Positions 14,623-23,654 of a DNA stretch of 64,000 nucleotides are shown one piece after another. How positions within the stretch are numbered: the first letter of the stretch is position 1; the number at the start of each line of letters is the position of its first letter. The DNA is taken from positions 1 to 64,000 of the forward strand of contig JAFYYN010000111.1 in NCBI GenBank assembly GCA_017557525.1. Reading direction: 5' to 3'. The notes beneath the pieces are model-generated. The model saw only the letters and a program-made list of their open reading frames with translations, did no database searches and had not been told where the DNA came from. This DNA is from Lachnospiraceae bacterium (lineage in GTDB: Bacteria; Bacillota; Clostridia; Lachnospirales; Lachnospiraceae). The position numbers were made by a program, and so were the translations under genes.

Positions 14623-16311
14623 ATGAGGAAGTGTATAATAAAGGGCATCGCAGTAGCGATGGCACTGATGCTTGCAGGTTGCAGTTCGGGCAGTACACCT
14701 GAGAACACAAAGCCTGATACGTTAACCTCAGAGCCTGTGGTTACTGCAGAGCCTGAGATATCGAAAGCGGAAGAGAACTCAGCCGGTACGGAGAATCCGG
14801 ATGATATAAAAGAAAATAACACAAAAGTGGAGGAAGAAACCATGGATTTTGAAGCAGTTTTCAAGGATGTGAAGCTGGCAAAGACCTACAAGGGATTTAT
14901 TAACAATAACCCGATCATCGAGCAGCATTACGGTGCAGATCCTTTTGCACTCGTATATGATGATACCGTATACTTCTATATGACAGCAGATGCATACGAG
15001 TATGATGAAAAGGGTGAGATAAAGGAAAATTCTTACAGCAAGATCAGAAGTCTTTATGTTGTTTCTACTAAGGACATGATCAACTTTACAGATCACGGCG
15101 AGATCACTATCGCAGGTGCTAACGGTGCTACAAAGTGGGCTCACAATTCATGGGCACCGGCAGCAGCATGGAAGATGATAGACGGAAAACCCAAGTTCTT
15201 CCTTTACTTTGCAGATAACGGTGGCGGTATCGGTGTTGTTTGCGCCGACAGCCCTGTAGGTCCTTTTAGGGATGAGTTAGGACACGGCCTTATCAGACGT
15301 GATATGGAAAACTGCGGTAACGTTGAGTGGCTATTTGACCCTGCAGTACTTGTTGATGATGACGGAAGAGCATATATCTACTTTGGCGGCGGCGTTCCCA
15401 GAGGAGAGGACGGACAGCCCAAGGCTTCACACCCCATGACTGCAAGATGCGCAGAACTCGGTGACGACATGATGAGCCTTAAGGCAGTACCCGAGGTTAT
15501 TGATGCTCCTTATCTTTTCGAGGATTCAGGTATTCATAAGTTTGGCGACACATATTACTACAGCTACTGCAGCAACTTTAGCGTAGATAAGGCAGGTACC
15601 GACGAGTACGGCTTTGAAAACGGTGAGATTATCATCATGGAAAGCAAAAATCCTTTAGGACCATTTACCTTCAAGGAGAGGATCTTAAGAAATCCCGGAT
15701 ATTACTGGGGCGTTGGCGGAAATAACCACCATGCAATATTCCGGTTTAAGGATCAGTGGTATATCACCTATCATACAAGAATGCTCGAGAAGGAGCAGGG
15801 GATCCTACATGGATATCGTTCTACAAGCATAGACGAATTGAATATCAGTGCTGACGGAACCATCGGTGACACCAAGATGACCAAGGACGGACGTAAGCAG
15901 GTTGGCACACTTAATCCTTACGAGACAATTAACGGTGCAACCTTTGCGGTTATGGGTGGCGTTGATACCGCACCTGCTGATGAGGTTAGCAAGAAGTACG
16001 GCTGCGGAAATCTGCTGCTTACAGCAATTGATTCCGGTGACTTTGTAAAGCTTCAGGGCGTTGATTTTGGTGATAAGGGAGCTAAGAAGGTTTCTGCTAC
16101 AGTACGTACAAACGGCAAGGACGGAGCTATAAGAGTTACTACCAAGTACGCTAACGGTACCGTTGCAGGCTATATAGCCGTAAAGTCAGACGGAAATGAT
16201 ACTACAGTATGCACTGCAGTATTTGATGAGCCGATCACCGGACTTCAGGATGTTTACTTTACATTCAGTGGAGAAGGGTACGAGATTATTGACTGGAAGT
16301 TTGAGGAGTAA
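14623..16311 (+). CDS. GH43-family glycosidase lipoprotein with C-terminal CBM6-like domain
   Basis: A surface enzyme for arabinoxylan or related plant polysaccharide. The signal peptide ends in a lipobox (MLAGCSS, Cys about residue 20), followed by a Thr/Glu-rich linker. The five-bladed propeller begins at HYGADPFALVYDDTVYFYMT, where the Asp of GADP is the family's general-base candidate; AHNSWAPAA and LFDPAVLVDDDGRAYIYFGGG are typical blades, and APYLFEDSGIHKFGDTYYYSY should contain the acid Glu. From about residue 440 the sequence changes to a beta-rich module resembling CBM6. Xylosidase versus arabinofuranosidase activity cannot be decided by eye. Confidence 0.85.
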   Translation: MRKCIIKGIAVAMALMLAGCSSGSTPENTKPDTLTSEPVVTAEPEISKAEENSAGTENPDDIKENNTKVEEETMDFEAVFKDVKLAKTYKGFINNNPIIEQHYGADPFALVYDDTVYFYMTADAYEYDEKGEIKENSYSKIRSLYVVSTKDMINFTDHGEITIAGANGATKWAHNSWAPAAAWKMIDGKPKFFLYFADNGGGIGVVCADSPVGPFRDELGHGLIRRDMENCGNVEWLFDPAVLVDDDGRAYIYFGGGVPRGEDGQPKASHPMTARCAELGDDMMSLKAVPEVIDAPYLFEDSGIHKFGDTYYYSYCSNFSVDKAGTDEYGFENGEIIIMESKNPLGPFTFKERILRNPGYYWGVGGNNHHAIFRFKDQWYITYHTRMLEKEQGILHGYRSTSIDELNISADGTIGDTKMTKDGRKQVGTLNPYETINGATFAVMGGVDTAPADEVSKKYGCGNLLLTAIDSGDFVKLQGVDFGDKGAKKVSATVRTNGKDGAIRVTTKYANGTVAGYIAVKSDGNDTTVCTAVFDEPITGLQDVYFTFSGEGYEIIDWKFEE

Positions 16312-16358
16312 TTGAAGGCTAAAAACACAATCGATATTGTTAATGAGCATAAATAATA

Positions 16359-16399
16359 AAAAACACGGGCAGAAGTTATAATTTCCTGCCCGTGTTTTT
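16359..16399. terminator. Bidirectional terminator between GH43 and GT2 genes
   Basis: AAAAACACGGGCAG (16359-16372) pairs perfectly with CTGCCCGTGTTTTT (16386-16399), giving T-runs on both strands between two convergent genes. Confidence 0.9.
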
Positions 16400-16402
16400 A
16401 TA

Positions 16403-17371
16403 TCACGATTTCTTGTATAATGCCGGGAAGCTGGTGAAAAGCATGACCTCGTGCTTCAGCTTGCTGTTGTCCTTTAAGACTTCCTTGTGGTTTTTATAAA
16501 TGTACTTGGCTTTTTCAACGATTTCCTTCTTTATCCTCGGAGAATCCGGGGTTTCTATCAGGTGGGTATAGGTCCTCATAAGGACTGTGAGATAGGTCTG
16601 ATAGGTATTGGGAAGAAATGCGTCAAGCCCGTTTTCTGTAAAATATTCGATCCTGTCTTCAAAGGCCGAGTTCATATCGGTGTTTTTTACAGCCACTCGT
16701 GAAATACTGCCTTCTCTTATGAGATAGAAGTAGAGGATGGCGTCGGTGTAGATTATCTTTTTGCATGCATGCAGAAAACGATGAGCTGTCGCAACATCCT
16801 CGAATACCTTTCCAACCGGGAAGGGGATCTTCTTTAAGATGTCCATCCTGTATAGCTTGTTCCAGGCCGAAGTAAACTGCTGGATATGGTTGGCAGTAAA
16901 ATAGTTGTATTCAAGCTCGCAGAGCTCTTTCAAGGCCTCCTCTGTAGTAAACTCTACCGGCTTGTTATCAGGATTTCCATCCACATCAACCTTTTCCTCA
17001 AACTTTACGCGGCGGTAATTTCCTATAGCCATATCGGCCTCAGAGTTTTCGATGTTCTGGTAAAGGGTACGCACGCTGTCACGATGTATGTAATCATCTG
17101 AGTCTACAAGCATACCGTATCTGCCGCTGGCGAGCTTAATGCCTTCGTTTCTCGCATCTGAGAGTCCGCCGTTTTTCTTGTGGATGCATATGAAACGCTC
17201 ATCGATATGAGTATACTCGTCGCAGATTTTCTGGGAACCATCGGTGGAACCGTCATCTACCAGTATAACCTCTATATTTGTGTAGGACTGTCTCCTGATA
17301 GAATCAAGACTGGTCCTTAAATATTTAGCAACATTGTAAACCGGAACTATTATGCTGATCAGATCATCCAT
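16403..17371 (-). CDS. Family 2 glycosyltransferase
   Basis: A GT-A fold glycosyltransferase. The start, ISIIVPVYNVAKYLRTSLDS, is the family 2 signature; VDDGSTDGS and then the metal-binding DSDD (LVDSDDYIH) follow at the usual distances. No transmembrane segment is visible, so it is cytoplasmic or membrane-associated and probably decorates an exopolysaccharide or wall polymer; the acceptor is unknown. ATG 17371 has a GAGGTGA site. It stands alone rather than in a polysaccharide cluster, with its own promoter. Confidence 0.92.
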   Translation of the reverse strand: MDDLISIIVPVYNVAKYLRTSLDSIRRQSYTNIEVILVDDGSTDGSQKICDEYTHIDERFICIHKKNGGLSDARNEGIKLASGRYGMLVDSDDYIHRDSVRTLYQNIENSEADMAIGNYRRVKFEEKVDVDGNPDNKPVEFTTEEALKELCELEYNYFTANHIQQFTSAWNKLYRMDILKKIPFPVGKVFEDVATAHRFLHACKKIIYTDAILYFYLIREGSISRVAVKNTDMNSAFEDRIEYFTENGLDAFLPNTYQTYLTVLMRTYTHLIETPDSPRIKKEIVEKAKYIYKNHKEVLKDNSKLKHEVMLFTSFPALYKKS

Positions 17372-17426
17372 AGCAGGTCACCTCGAATACTATAATAGTC
17401 CACATATATTGTGTGGGATTGATTAT

Positions 17427-17455
17427 ATTTTACATTCACAGGGCGTATAAGTCAA
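17427..17455 (-). promoter_or_regulatory. Promoter of the GT2 gene
   Basis: On the minus strand TTGACT (17455-17450), 17-nt spacer, TAAAAT (17432-17427). Confidence 0.6.
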
Positions 17456-17468
17456 GGGGAAAAAGAAG

Positions 17469-17495
17469 AAAACCCTATGATATATCAAGGGTTTT
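17469..17495 (-). terminator. Terminator of the 17522 gene
   Basis: AAAACCCT and AGGGTTTT form an 8-bp stem; on the minus strand it ends in TTTTCTTCTTTTT. Confidence 0.7.
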
Positions 17496-17521
17496 CTAAA
17501 AATATAATATTTATTTAAATG

Positions 17522-18307
17522 TTATTCTTTCTCGTAAACATAGGTGCATGTTAAAGCATTTGCGGGATCTCCGTTGTAGAGTGTGAGACTGTTTCCTGAA
17601 AGAACGCCGGTATAATCAAGAGTGCCAAGGAACTTCTCGGTAAGCTTGATATTCTCGCCATCGATGGACCACTCGGGTACCTTGATCTCGAGATCGTTAC
17701 GGAAATGCTTTCCTGTACCGTCTTCATTAAGGATGAGCTTAAAAGGTTCTTCCTTCTTTGCGGTATCGGGATCTCCAACAAACTTGGTATACTTTCCGAT
17801 ATATGTGCCGGCAACTGCAGCACATGCGGGGTTGATCTCTTTAACAGGTTTTGCTGAAGATTTAACCTCGGTAGGCTTTGTACCGATACGTACTACCTGG
17901 TACTGATCCATGAGCACGAGGGTGTTTCCAAGCTCTTCGATGGGCTTCCAGGGGTTGATGGGCTCATCAAATACTGTTCCTCTTTCTCCGCTGTCGATGA
18001 GTAACTTGCCGTCCTCAGTTTTGATACCGAGATTTTTAACCATCATGAGCTGACCGTCAAGCATCTGAGCCCTGCCAGAAGCAATAAATTCATCTATTTC
18101 TGACTGGGGAGTACCCTCGGGGATCTTAACGGGATTTAAGATCTGAGCGCTGTCATCCTCGATGATAACCATCGTATTTGCCAACATTTTAAGAAAATTG
18201 TCATCGGGAAGAGCATTTAATGCCTCGTTTGTGTACCATTCCATCTCGAATGTCTCTGCATTCATACCTTTTGCTGCCACCAGTGTCCATACGCCATTGA
18301 TATCCAT
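17522..18307 (-). CDS. Lipocalin-like two-domain protein of unknown function
   Basis: The 261-residue product has two beta-rich halves. The first starts DINGVWTLVAAKG, the second AGTYIGKYTKFVGD and ends TLTCTYVYEKE-like strands; both have the G-x-W/Y start and alternating strands seen in lipocalin-like or other small beta-barrel proteins. No signal peptide or membrane helix is visible, so it is probably cytoplasmic. Start ATG 18307 is supported by ACGGAGGT. The link between the halves (about residues 150-160) is Lys/Pro/Ser-rich. I cannot assign a family or ligand. It is a single gene with its own promoter and terminator. Confidence 0.6.
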   Translation of the reverse strand: MDINGVWTLVAAKGMNAETFEMEWYTNEALNALPDDNFLKMLANTMVIIEDDSAQILNPVKIPEGTPQSEIDEFIASGRAQMLDGQLMMVKNLGIKTEDGKLLIDSGERGTVFDEPINPWKPIEELGNTLVLMDQYQVVRIGTKPTEVKSSAKPVKEINPACAAVAGTYIGKYTKFVGDPDTAKKEEPFKLILNEDGTGKHFRNDLEIKVPEWSIDGENIKLTEKFLGTLDYTGVLSGNSLTLYNGDPANALTCTYVYEKE

Positions 18308-18373
18308 CTAAATATACCTCCGTAATAGTTTAGCGGTTCTTTAGTTTATCGTTTCCCGCCTCCTTGTGAATTT

Positions 18374-18402
18374 ATTGTATCTTAAAAAATCTGAATTTGC
18401 AA
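18374..18402 (-). promoter_or_regulatory. Promoter of the 17522 gene
   Basis: On the minus strand TTGCAA (18402-18397), 17-nt spacer, TACAAT (18379-18374), about 65 nt before the start codon. Confidence 0.5.
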
Positions 18403-18452
18403 GAAAAATGACATCACTTTGATAAATCTTATTAATTTTACTAATTTTTTAA

Positions 18453-18480
18453 TTTACATAAAGAAATTTTGTGGTATAAT
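18453..18480 (+). promoter_or_regulatory. Promoter of the Big2-NlpC/P60 gene
   Basis: TTTACA (18453-18458), 16-nt spacer, extended -10 TGGTATAAT (hexamer 18475-18480). It starts inside a longer reading frame, which shows that the real coding start lies further downstream. Confidence 0.65.
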
Positions 18481-18486
18481 ATAATA

Positions 18487-18588
18487 TGTGATTTGTTGGG
18501 TAATTTTACCACGATAATCCGCATGGCGATGCCCTTTTGTAACGGAGACAGCCTAAATTCGCTAAGCGATCATGAAATGGAGAAAACT
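18487..18588 (+). other. Hairpin-rich leader of the Big2-NlpC/P60 gene
   Basis: The predicted leader of about 100 nt contains three small perfect hairpins: GGTAA-TT-TTACC (18498-18509), GCAT-GGCG-ATGC (18522-18533) and TCGC-TAA-GCGA (18559-18569). Between the last two lies ACGGAGACAGCC. I cannot match it to a known riboswitch class, but the density of structure in so short a leader suggests RNA-level control. Confidence 0.35.
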
Positions 18589-20448
18589 GTGAAGAAAAGA
18601 TATATAAAACTGATAGCATTAACTGTACTTACCGTAGCCTGCGTTCTTTTCCTTAACTTATCGGGAAAGGGCACAAAAGCAAACGCTGCATCAAATCTCT
18701 GGTTTGAGCAGGATAAGTATATTGTTTATGAGGGTAATACCTTTACACTGAATCTGATCTACAACGGCGAGGAGATGATCCAGCAGACAGATGATTTCTG
18801 GTATTACGGCGTTTTTTCAAGCTCTGATGAGAGCGTTGCCTCTGTAAGCTATTCGGGTGAGGTTGTATGCCAGGGTACCGGAAAGTGTGTCATTACCGCA
18901 TATTACCTTGATATGAGCGTAAAGTGTACCGTTAAGGTTAAGGCAAACAAGATGGACCTGAGCACAGAAGAGGATACTCTGTATTCACATCAGGAGGTTA
19001 AGGTAACAGCTTCAGGTATCAAAAATGCATCATCATACAGCTGTGATATCCACAGGATAGATGACGATGAATCATGGCTTTGGGACGATATGCCTGAGGT
19101 AAACTGGGACGGCAAGGGCGGCTTCAGCATAAAGGCCGGCAGAAAGGGAGATTACCGTATCCGCCTCATAATCCAGAACAAAAAGGGCGTTACATATTCA
19201 AAGAACTTTATACTTCATACAATAGAGGCAGGCCCTTCTACATCTGACTTAAGTATAGCAGTCGGTGGCAGCAAGGAGATCGGGATGGCAAATTCCGATA
19301 TAGTTTCAGTTGAACTGAAGCGCTGGTATGAGCCGGAAAGCAATTACTATCATGAGGCCGGCGAATCGGGCTGCCCGATCGAGTCGGATAATACGGGCAA
19401 ATTTACTGCAAAGGGCGAGGGTACTGCAATTTACAGTCTTTCATACATGGTAGATGACGGAAGTATCTTGGAGACTGAGCTTACGGTTTCCGGTTACGTA
19501 CCTGAATACAGGTCGTTTGGATCATATCTCTGGGTTGGTCAGTATTACTATCCCTATATTGAAAACAGCAGATGGAACGCTGAGATCAGGATCACATCTT
19601 CAAATCCTGATGTAGTAACCATAAACAACGCCGGCGAGATAGTACCTATGTCAGGCGGAAAGGCAACCCTTACCATCTGGGTTGACGGCATGACATTTAT
19701 TGACGATATTGAGGTTATTGATGCTCATATCAACAGCTCAAATATCCTGACATGGCCCGGTACAAAATTCAGCTTCGCTGTATCAGGGATCCCTGCAGGG
19801 ATGAAGGTTACATATTCAAGCTCCGATGAGAGCGTGGCTACGATATCCAAAAAGGGTAAGCTTAAGACTAAAAAAGTCGGATTTACAAAGATTACAGTCA
19901 AGATTGACGACATGGAATACTATTATACAGTTAATGTCGGCCAGGAAATCCCTGTAGAGGCAGCTATTGCCGCAAGTGAGGTTGTAGGAAAAGCTACCTA
20001 CAGCCAGGACAGGAGAATGGAAGAAGGGTTCTACGACTGTAGTTCGCTAGTCTGGAGAAGCTATGCAAAGGCAGGCATCAGATTTGTGCATGAGGATTAT
20101 GCACCTACGGCGGCAGATCTCGCTAAATACATGGAAGATAACGGCTATACCATTTCATATGGGCTTCTTCCTACATCTGAAATGCAGCCGGGCGACATCT
20201 TATTTACCAGCAGCGGATATGATAACGGCAGATTCATGAAGATCGATCATGTTGCAATGTATTATTCCACAGAGGATCTTTACGATACAGATGTTCCCTA
20301 CGGCTATGATTACCTTTACGAAGGGTCCGACGGCTACGGAACGATAGTGCACGCCGGAAAGAACGGCGGCGGAGTATATTACAGCGGTTATCCTTACGGA
20401 AGTGTTGTTATGATCGCAAGGATCAATCCTGATGACTTTAAAAAATGA
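18589..20448 (+). CDS. Secreted Big2-repeat protein with NlpC/P60 (CHAP-like) hydrolase domain
   Basis: A cell-wall protein. GTG 18589 is chosen because GGAG ends 6 nt upstream; the longer frame from 18469 overlaps the promoter. A signal peptide follows (LIALTVLTVACVLFLNL). At least three bacterial Ig-like (Big2) repeats are visible by their SSDESVASVS, SSNPDVVTIN and SSDESVATIS strands. The C-terminal part has the cysteine-peptidase pattern: YDCSSLVWRSYAKAG (nucleophile Cys), then DHVAMYYS (His) and a later VHAGKNG turn. NlpC/P60 enzymes cleave peptidoglycan stem peptides. Length is 619 residues. Immediate neighbours do not form an obvious wall cluster. Confidence 0.85.
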   Translation: MKKRYIKLIALTVLTVACVLFLNLSGKGTKANAASNLWFEQDKYIVYEGNTFTLNLIYNGEEMIQQTDDFWYYGVFSSSDESVASVSYSGEVVCQGTGKCVITAYYLDMSVKCTVKVKANKMDLSTEEDTLYSHQEVKVTASGIKNASSYSCDIHRIDDDESWLWDDMPEVNWDGKGGFSIKAGRKGDYRIRLIIQNKKGVTYSKNFILHTIEAGPSTSDLSIAVGGSKEIGMANSDIVSVELKRWYEPESNYYHEAGESGCPIESDNTGKFTAKGEGTAIYSLSYMVDDGSILETELTVSGYVPEYRSFGSYLWVGQYYYPYIENSRWNAEIRITSSNPDVVTINNAGEIVPMSGGKATLTIWVDGMTFIDDIEVIDAHINSSNILTWPGTKFSFAVSGIPAGMKVTYSSSDESVATISKKGKLKTKKVGFTKITVKIDDMEYYYTVNVGQEIPVEAAIAASEVVGKATYSQDRRMEEGFYDCSSLVWRSYAKAGIRFVHEDYAPTAADLAKYMEDNGYTISYGLLPTSEMQPGDILFTSSGYDNGRFMKIDHVAMYYSTEDLYDTDVPYGYDYLYEGSDGYGTIVHAGKNGGGVYYSGYPYGSVVMIARINPDDFKK

Positions 20449-20493
20449 TAAGATAAAAAATGGGGCTAGAAATAAACAAGGAGTAAGGCGGTC

Positions 20494-21846
20494 ATGAGTT
20501 TAAATCCGTTTTCAAAAAAGAAAAAGAAAAAACAGGGTGTAGAAAAGGGGCATCGTGAACCTATAGTAGTAAAATTCTTTAAGGAAAAGGATCCTGAAAA
20601 GCATCTCAAGGTAAGCATTGATGAGAGTGCAGATGAGAAAAAGGCTGATGTTTCCGAAGATAAGACTGCAGATACTGCTGAGGGCCAAAAGCATGCAAGA
20701 TTTGTGCCCAATGACAAGTATTTTACAATTACGATATATGCTTTTACAGCACTCGTAGCACTTATATTATTTGCGGTAATAATCTCAAATATCACTCCGG
20801 TAATGGAGGCGATAAAGCACTTTTTACATGTACTGATCCCGTTTATCGTAGGCGGTATCATCGCATTTGTGCTCACCCCTATAGTTAACTTTCTGGATGA
20901 GGCGCTGTTTGAAAAATGTTTTAAGATTAAAAAGCCCAAGCTCCGTGCAGGCCTTTCGATAACACTCACATATGTGGTATTTTTAGGGCTGATAGTGCTT
21001 GCACTTATAAAGCTTATACCGGAAATGGCGGACAGTGTGACCGAACTTATCGGAAAGTCAAAGTCGCTGTACGGTACGGTAATGAACAACCTGAACAATC
21101 TTGCCGATAAATTCCCGGATATAGATTTTTCAAATATTATTGATAAGGCTAAAGAAAACCTGCCTACCATACTTTCCAATGTAGGAGATATATTAAAGGT
21201 TTCACTTCCTAAAATTTTCAGTACATCATATTCGATAGTGCAGCTTTTGATAAATATCCTTCTTGCAGTAGCTGTTTCAATCTATATGGTTTGCGACAAG
21301 CGCCGTATCGGTATGGCTGCAACCAAGCTTGTTTATGCTCTGCTTAAGCCTGAAAAGGCTGAAAAGCTTATTGAGAATGCCAAGGAAAGCTTCCAGATAT
21401 TTACCGGATTTATTATCGGAAAATCAATCGATTCCCTGATCATCGGTATCCTTACATTCTTTATACTTACAGTTTTCCAGTTAAAATACAGCCTGCTCGT
21501 AGCAGTTATAGTGGGCGTTACAAATATGATTCCTTTCTTCGGGCCGTTTATCGGTGCTATACCGGGCGTATTGCTTTATCTGTGCATAGAGCCTGTAGAT
21601 GCACTGATCTTTGTAGGTATAATCCTTGCAATACAGCAGTTTGACGGTTGGATACTCGGACCGATGATACTTGGTGATTCTACCGGAGTCAGACCCATCT
21701 GGGTTATTTTCGGTATTACCGTCGGAGGAGCTTATTTCGGTTTTGCGGGTATGTTCCTGGGCGTTCCTTTTACCGCAGTTATCGTTTACCTTGTAAATAA
21801 GGCTGTTGATAAGAAATTGAGTGACAAACATATTGAGGTCCAATGA
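20494..21846 (+). CDS. AI-2E family transporter / permease
   Basis: The protein belongs to the AI-2 exporter (UPF0118, PerM/YtvI) family of polytopic membrane proteins. A Lys-rich cytoplasmic N-terminus of about 65 residues (KKKKKKQGVEK) precedes paired helices near residues 80-130, a helical soluble-looking middle (LIGKSKSLYGTVMNNLNNLADKFPD), and the family region GFIIGKSIDSLIIGIL, NMIPFFGPFIGAIPG and LGVPFTAVIVYL. True substrates of this family are diverse or unknown; autoinducer-2 export should not be assumed. The start ATG follows AAGGAGTAAGG. It is 3 nt from the GH2 gene, so the two are probably co-transcribed. Confidence 0.9.
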   Translation: MSLNPFSKKKKKKQGVEKGHREPIVVKFFKEKDPEKHLKVSIDESADEKKADVSEDKTADTAEGQKHARFVPNDKYFTITIYAFTALVALILFAVIISNITPVMEAIKHFLHVLIPFIVGGIIAFVLTPIVNFLDEALFEKCFKIKKPKLRAGLSITLTYVVFLGLIVLALIKLIPEMADSVTELIGKSKSLYGTVMNNLNNLADKFPDIDFSNIIDKAKENLPTILSNVGDILKVSLPKIFSTSYSIVQLLINILLAVAVSIYMVCDKRRIGMAATKLVYALLKPEKAEKLIENAKESFQIFTGFIIGKSIDSLIIGILTFFILTVFQLKYSLLVAVIVGVTNMIPFFGPFIGAIPGVLLYLCIEPVDALIFVGIILAIQQFDGWILGPMILGDSTGVRPIWVIFGITVGGAYFGFAGMFLGVPFTAVIVYLVNKAVDKKLSDKHIEVQ

Positions 21847-21849
21847 TCT

Positions 21850-23502
21850 ATGGAGAATGACAAGATTATCCCGTGGAATGTATATCCAAGACCGCAGATG
21901 AAGAGAGACAGTTTCTTGAATCTAAATGGTGAATGGGAATTTGAGGTCAGTAACTATGACTACATTCCTAAGAAATTCAATATGAGGATTACGGTACCGT
22001 ATCCTGTAGAATCAAAGCTTTCCGGTATTGAAAAGCATTATAAAAAGGGAAGCAGGCTTTTTTACAGGAAGTTTTTTGATGCGCCCATGAGGCTTAGATG
22101 GAGAAGAGTGCTTCTTCACTGCGGCGGTATAGATCAGAAAGCTGAAGTATTTATCAACGGTGCATTTGTCATTGAATGGTGTACTGCTGTTGACGGACCT
22201 CTGACAGTCGATATAACACCTTTCCTTAAGGATGAAAACGAGCTTGTGATCAAGGTCATTGATGACATGGATAAGAGTATTCCTTACGGAAAACAGGCTG
22301 AAAAGCCGAAGGAGATATGGTATTCACCTGTATCGGGCATATGGCAGACTGTATGGCTTGAGGCTGTGCCTGAATATTATATAAAAGGACTTAAGATTAC
22401 ACCGACCCTGGATTACGCTGACGTTGAGATAGAAGGCGTAGATGAGGGAAAGGTCTTATTTGAAGGAAAGAGCTATCGCTTCTATGACGGTAAGATCAGG
22501 CTCACCCCCATGGTAAAGAAACCATGGACTCCCGATAATCCACACCTTTATTTCTTCAGTGTCCTGGTCGGAAACGATAAGGTTGATTCGTATTTCGCGT
22601 TGAGGACTCTGGAAATTAAGGAATCCTACGGTATGAAGAGGCTGTGTCTTAACGGGGAACCGCTTTTCTTCCATGGTGTACTCCATCAGGGTTACTGGAA
22701 AGACGGACTTTATACGCCGGAAAGACCGGATGATTATAAGCTGGATATCGTAACAGCTAAGAATCTTGGATTTAACACGATCAGAAAGCATCTTAAGGTT
22801 GAGGCTGACGAGTTTTATTATCAGTGCGACAAGCTCGGCATGATCGTTTTCCAGGATATGGTAAACAACGGCAGATTCTCAAAACTTAGGGACGTTATTT
22901 TCCCGATGATTGGCGTTAAGAAAATCCCTGATAAGTTTAAGCACAGGGGTAAGGTTTCGCGTCAGTCATTTATATCTGCCGCACAGAATACGGTTAAAAG
23001 TCTTTACAGCCATCCAAGCATTTGCTACTGGACCATATTTAACGAGGGCTGGGGACAGTTTTGCAGCAGCCAGATTTATGAACTGGTTAAGGGTCTTGAT
23101 CCTACGAGGATCGTGGACAGTGCATCGGGTTGGTTTAAAGGCGGAAAAACCGATGTGGAGAGCATTCACTGCTATATGAAGCAGTTTAAGATACCTTACT
23201 CTGAAAAGCCTATAATCCTTTCAGAATTCGGAGGCTATTCGTTAAAGATCGACGATCACAGTGGGGATGCGCAAAGCTATGGTTATAAGCATTTCGAGGA
23301 CAGAAAGATATTCCTTGAATCCATTAAAAATCTGTATGAAAAAGAAGTGCTCCCTGCTATAGGCAGAGGCCTTTGCGGATGCATATATACCCAGTTTGCC
23401 GATATAGAGCAGGAGACCAACGGCCTCATTACCTACGACAGGGTATATATAAAAGCAGACGACAAATTGTTTAAATCACTTTCTGAGAAACTGAAGTATT
23501 AA
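21850..23502 (+). CDS. Family 2 glycoside hydrolase (beta-galactosidase/glucuronidase-like)
   Basis: An intracellular GH2 enzyme: no signal peptide. The N-terminal sugar-binding jelly roll opens with SFLNLNGEWEFEV and contains FYRKFFDAP; the immunoglobulin-like middle follows; the TIM barrel shows FFHGVLHQGYW, NTIRKHLKVEADEFYYQCDKLG, the acid/base Glu in IFNEGWGQF, and the nucleophile Glu in ILSEFGGYS. At 550 residues it lacks the extra C-terminal domains of LacZ and is nearer to compact GH2 members. Substrate is open. The TAT-to-ATG gap after the permease gene is only 3 nt. Confidence 0.92.
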   Translation: MENDKIIPWNVYPRPQMKRDSFLNLNGEWEFEVSNYDYIPKKFNMRITVPYPVESKLSGIEKHYKKGSRLFYRKFFDAPMRLRWRRVLLHCGGIDQKAEVFINGAFVIEWCTAVDGPLTVDITPFLKDENELVIKVIDDMDKSIPYGKQAEKPKEIWYSPVSGIWQTVWLEAVPEYYIKGLKITPTLDYADVEIEGVDEGKVLFEGKSYRFYDGKIRLTPMVKKPWTPDNPHLYFFSVLVGNDKVDSYFALRTLEIKESYGMKRLCLNGEPLFFHGVLHQGYWKDGLYTPERPDDYKLDIVTAKNLGFNTIRKHLKVEADEFYYQCDKLGMIVFQDMVNNGRFSKLRDVIFPMIGVKKIPDKFKHRGKVSRQSFISAAQNTVKSLYSHPSICYWTIFNEGWGQFCSSQIYELVKGLDPTRIVDSASGWFKGGKTDVESIHCYMKQFKIPYSEKPIILSEFGGYSLKIDDHSGDAQSYGYKHFEDRKIFLESIKNLYEKEVLPAIGRGLCGCIYTQFADIEQETNGLITYDRVYIKADDKLFKSLSEKLKY

Positions 23503-23504
23503 AC

Positions 23505-23620
23505 GGCTTCCTTTGAGGAGATATATCGAGCCTTGCAGGGGTGTTATGTCGAACGCTAAAGCATTCGATGTACGATACCACTCTGGCGAAGAGATGTCTT
23601 TGAAGCAGACGGATGAGGTG
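23505..23620 (+). repeat. Modular intergenic repeat, long divergent form
   Basis: It starts GGCTTCCTTTGAGGAG ATATATCGA, contains TCTGGCGAAGAGA and ends CAGACGGATGAGGTG, matching the frame of the copies at 24971 and 28194. The middle is longer (116 bp in all) and has its own hairpin around ATGTCGAACG...CATTCGATGT. It fills the gap between the GH2 and amidohydrolase genes. Confidence 0.7.
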
Positions 23621-23654
23621 TTTTTGAACAGAAAAAAAATAATTAGGACACAAG

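Noticed and set aside
18469-18588. N-terminal extension of the Big2-NlpC/P60 gene from 18469
   Set aside because: It overlaps the promoter and leader; a well-placed ribosome-binding site supports GTG 18589.
18487-18588. c-di-GMP or c-di-AMP riboswitch in the Big2-NlpC/P60 leader
   Set aside because: Neither the GEMM core nor the conserved ydaO segments can be found; only generic hairpins are seen.
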